Shown here piece by piece: positions 62,466 to 64,000 of a DNA stretch of 64,000 bases; within the stretch, counting starts at the first letter, position 1, and each line of letters starts with the position of its first letter. A program made the translations under genes and the position numbers. The notes under the pieces were generated by a model, which made no database searches, had not been told where the DNA came from, and worked only from the letters and a program-made list of their open reading frames with translations. Source of the DNA: Limnoperna fortunei (taxonomy: Eukaryota; Mollusca; Bivalvia; Mytilida; Modiolidae); NCBI GenBank assembly GCA_944474755.1, contig OX104113.1, positions 64,252,074 through 64,316,073 of the forward strand, written 5' to 3'.

Positions 62466-64000
62466 CCTATACTTTTAGAAATATTAAATTGTCTTGACTA
62501 GTACTTGGTCTATTTTTAGTCTTGCATAGTAAAATCTAAAGGTCATTTTCCATTATCATTTTGTTAGTAAATGTTTCTATGTATGTTCTGATAACAGTGT
62601 GCCTACATTACTGTCCTAATAAAGTTCAAAGATCTGGCAGGTGTCAACTTGCTCTGCTATATATGTCCATCAACATTCATATACAATAAAGCTTCTTGTA
62701 ATGCACTGCATTTGATATGCCACTCTTCATTGTTTTTTCTAGTTACTTTTGCCTTTTATTATTATTATTATACATGTAGTATGTTGTGAAAGAAAGTTGT
62801 TTGAACTAGCAGACCATTTCTGACAAGTTTTTTCTGTTTATTATTTGTCCTGTTCTTTCTTAAAGGAGCCTGTCCTTTCTGATTTTACATCTTTCTGTTT
62901 TAAACTAATTCACATCTACTACCAAGTAAAAGTAGTTTTAAGAAAAGGGGCATAACAAGGATTTCTATAAGTTTTGGTAAATGAATACAAAAATATACAT
63001 AAAGTAGCCAAAAGGTAAGGTGCAGTTATTAAAATTGTACTGATATGACATTAGCTTATCAATCTCTATACATCAGCTGTTTGACTTGGGTGAATTTCAG
63101 ATTATTTTTAGTTGTTGTGGTACATCCTTGTTCACACTTGTACATTTTTCAATGAACTCTAGTGTTGTTTTGCTTGGTAGAATTCATTTTTCTGTTTCTT
63201 TTTTTTTTTAAAATATAATATTACGATTTAACATTCAAAATTTAAATACCTACCTGGAAAATGTATTTATTTTAACCTTAACCTTTAAAAAAATGGTATC
63301 TTTACCCTTGTGGCAACCTTGTGTGGTGACACTAAAGCCCTCTGACACCTAGATCTCACCTAAATATCTTGTATTGTATTAGTTTGTTTGGTCAGTGGTT
63401 ATTGGGCATGACATTTATTTTTAAATTTCTTTATCAATGAACAGATATAAAATGGACAATATATTGTTTTTAAGAAAATTGACTCCTCATTTAATGGACA
63501 GAAGCTGGTAAATAGGATGTTTAAATTTATTGTGTCTTAAAAGTGTTGGTATCACATTATTCATTTATCTTTTGTTAGTCCTTGACACATGTATACAGTT
63601 TTTCATGAATGTTTGTTTATGATGCGTAGAAAGTTGACCGCTGAATGTTACAAGTCCAGATAATTTCATAGAAAAACAACACAGTCAGAGACAAATCCAT
63701 TTCAGAATTTATTTTTTTTTGTTTCTATGAAATGTGAATTGTATCCTAGACAAAACTGTGTCTAGTTCGTTTTTACAACTAATTTGTTCTTAACTTTTAA
63801 TTTGTGTTCCTATTTATTATAACATATAAATGCTTTTCTTGAAATAGTGAGGTGAAACGTAACTAAATTTATTGAATAAAAATATACAGATATACAAAGG
63901 GCACACATCTGTAAAATATGATGTAAAAGGCTGCTTTTATGTGGAAAGCACATATTGTGTAGTAATAGGCCATGGACTAGGGCTGTTATTGAGTACTAAT

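Larger units (their letters stand above)
56214..64000 (+). other. ERR: ERR intron, incomplete at window end
   Basis: Begins GTACTA. At least 7.8 kb with no further ERR exon recognised. Contains the 166-bp-repeat element and a diverged SINE; otherwise AT-rich sequence without supported features. Confidence 0.75.

Overview
The window is animal nuclear DNA, AT-rich and intron-rich, most likely from a bivalve mollusc and plausibly a mussel. Pointers are an invertebrate-type estrogen-related receptor (ERR), tRNA-derived SINE copies of the kind common in bivalves, many TACATGTA-type words, hAT-like MITEs and a long element with internal 166-bp repeats. The species call is an inference.

Region 1 (1-21286) is one tandem array: 17 head-to-tail units of about 1238 bp plus a partial 18th, ending in a 200-N assembly gap (21287-21486). 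The array already runs at base 1, so its true size is unknown. Each unit holds one intronless 110-codon gene on the + strand. The gene has the layout of a replication-dependent histone gene: a TATA box, an initiator A 31 bp downstream, a 47-nt leader, a short 3' UTR, then a 6-bp-stem/4-nt-loop hairpin matching the histone mRNA 3' stem-loop, with a purine-rich U7-type downstream element 12 nt beyond it. The protein is not a core or linker histone that I recognise. It looks helical, with a basic front half (net about +11) and an acidic back half (net about -8). Fourteen internal copies are intact. The first copy (nonsense codon) and the last two (frameshifts) are broken, as expected when homogenisation fails at array edges. 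This cell-cycle-style, multi-copy, apparently non-histone gene is the strongest candidate here for an undescribed system.

Region 2 (21487-43933) shows no convincing gene. It holds simple repeats, a C/G-tract foldback element, a hAT-type MITE with an 8-bp target duplication, a 5'-truncated SINE with a 13-bp target duplication, degenerate tandem repeats and dispersed repeats. A perfect consensus estrogen response element overlaps an ERR element about 1.9 kb before the first ERR coding exon.

Region 3 (43934-64000) is the 5' part of an ERR (NR3B) gene on the + strand. The first coding exon (43980-44475) encodes the N-terminal domain and zinc finger 1. After an 11.6-kb intron, a 117-nt exon (56097-56213) encodes zinc finger 2. 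The rest of the DNA-binding-domain extension, the hinge and the ligand-binding domain lie beyond the window. The introns carry more SINEs, two copies of a dispersed repeat that contains ERR-type half-sites (a third copy lies upstream), and the 166-bp-repeat element.
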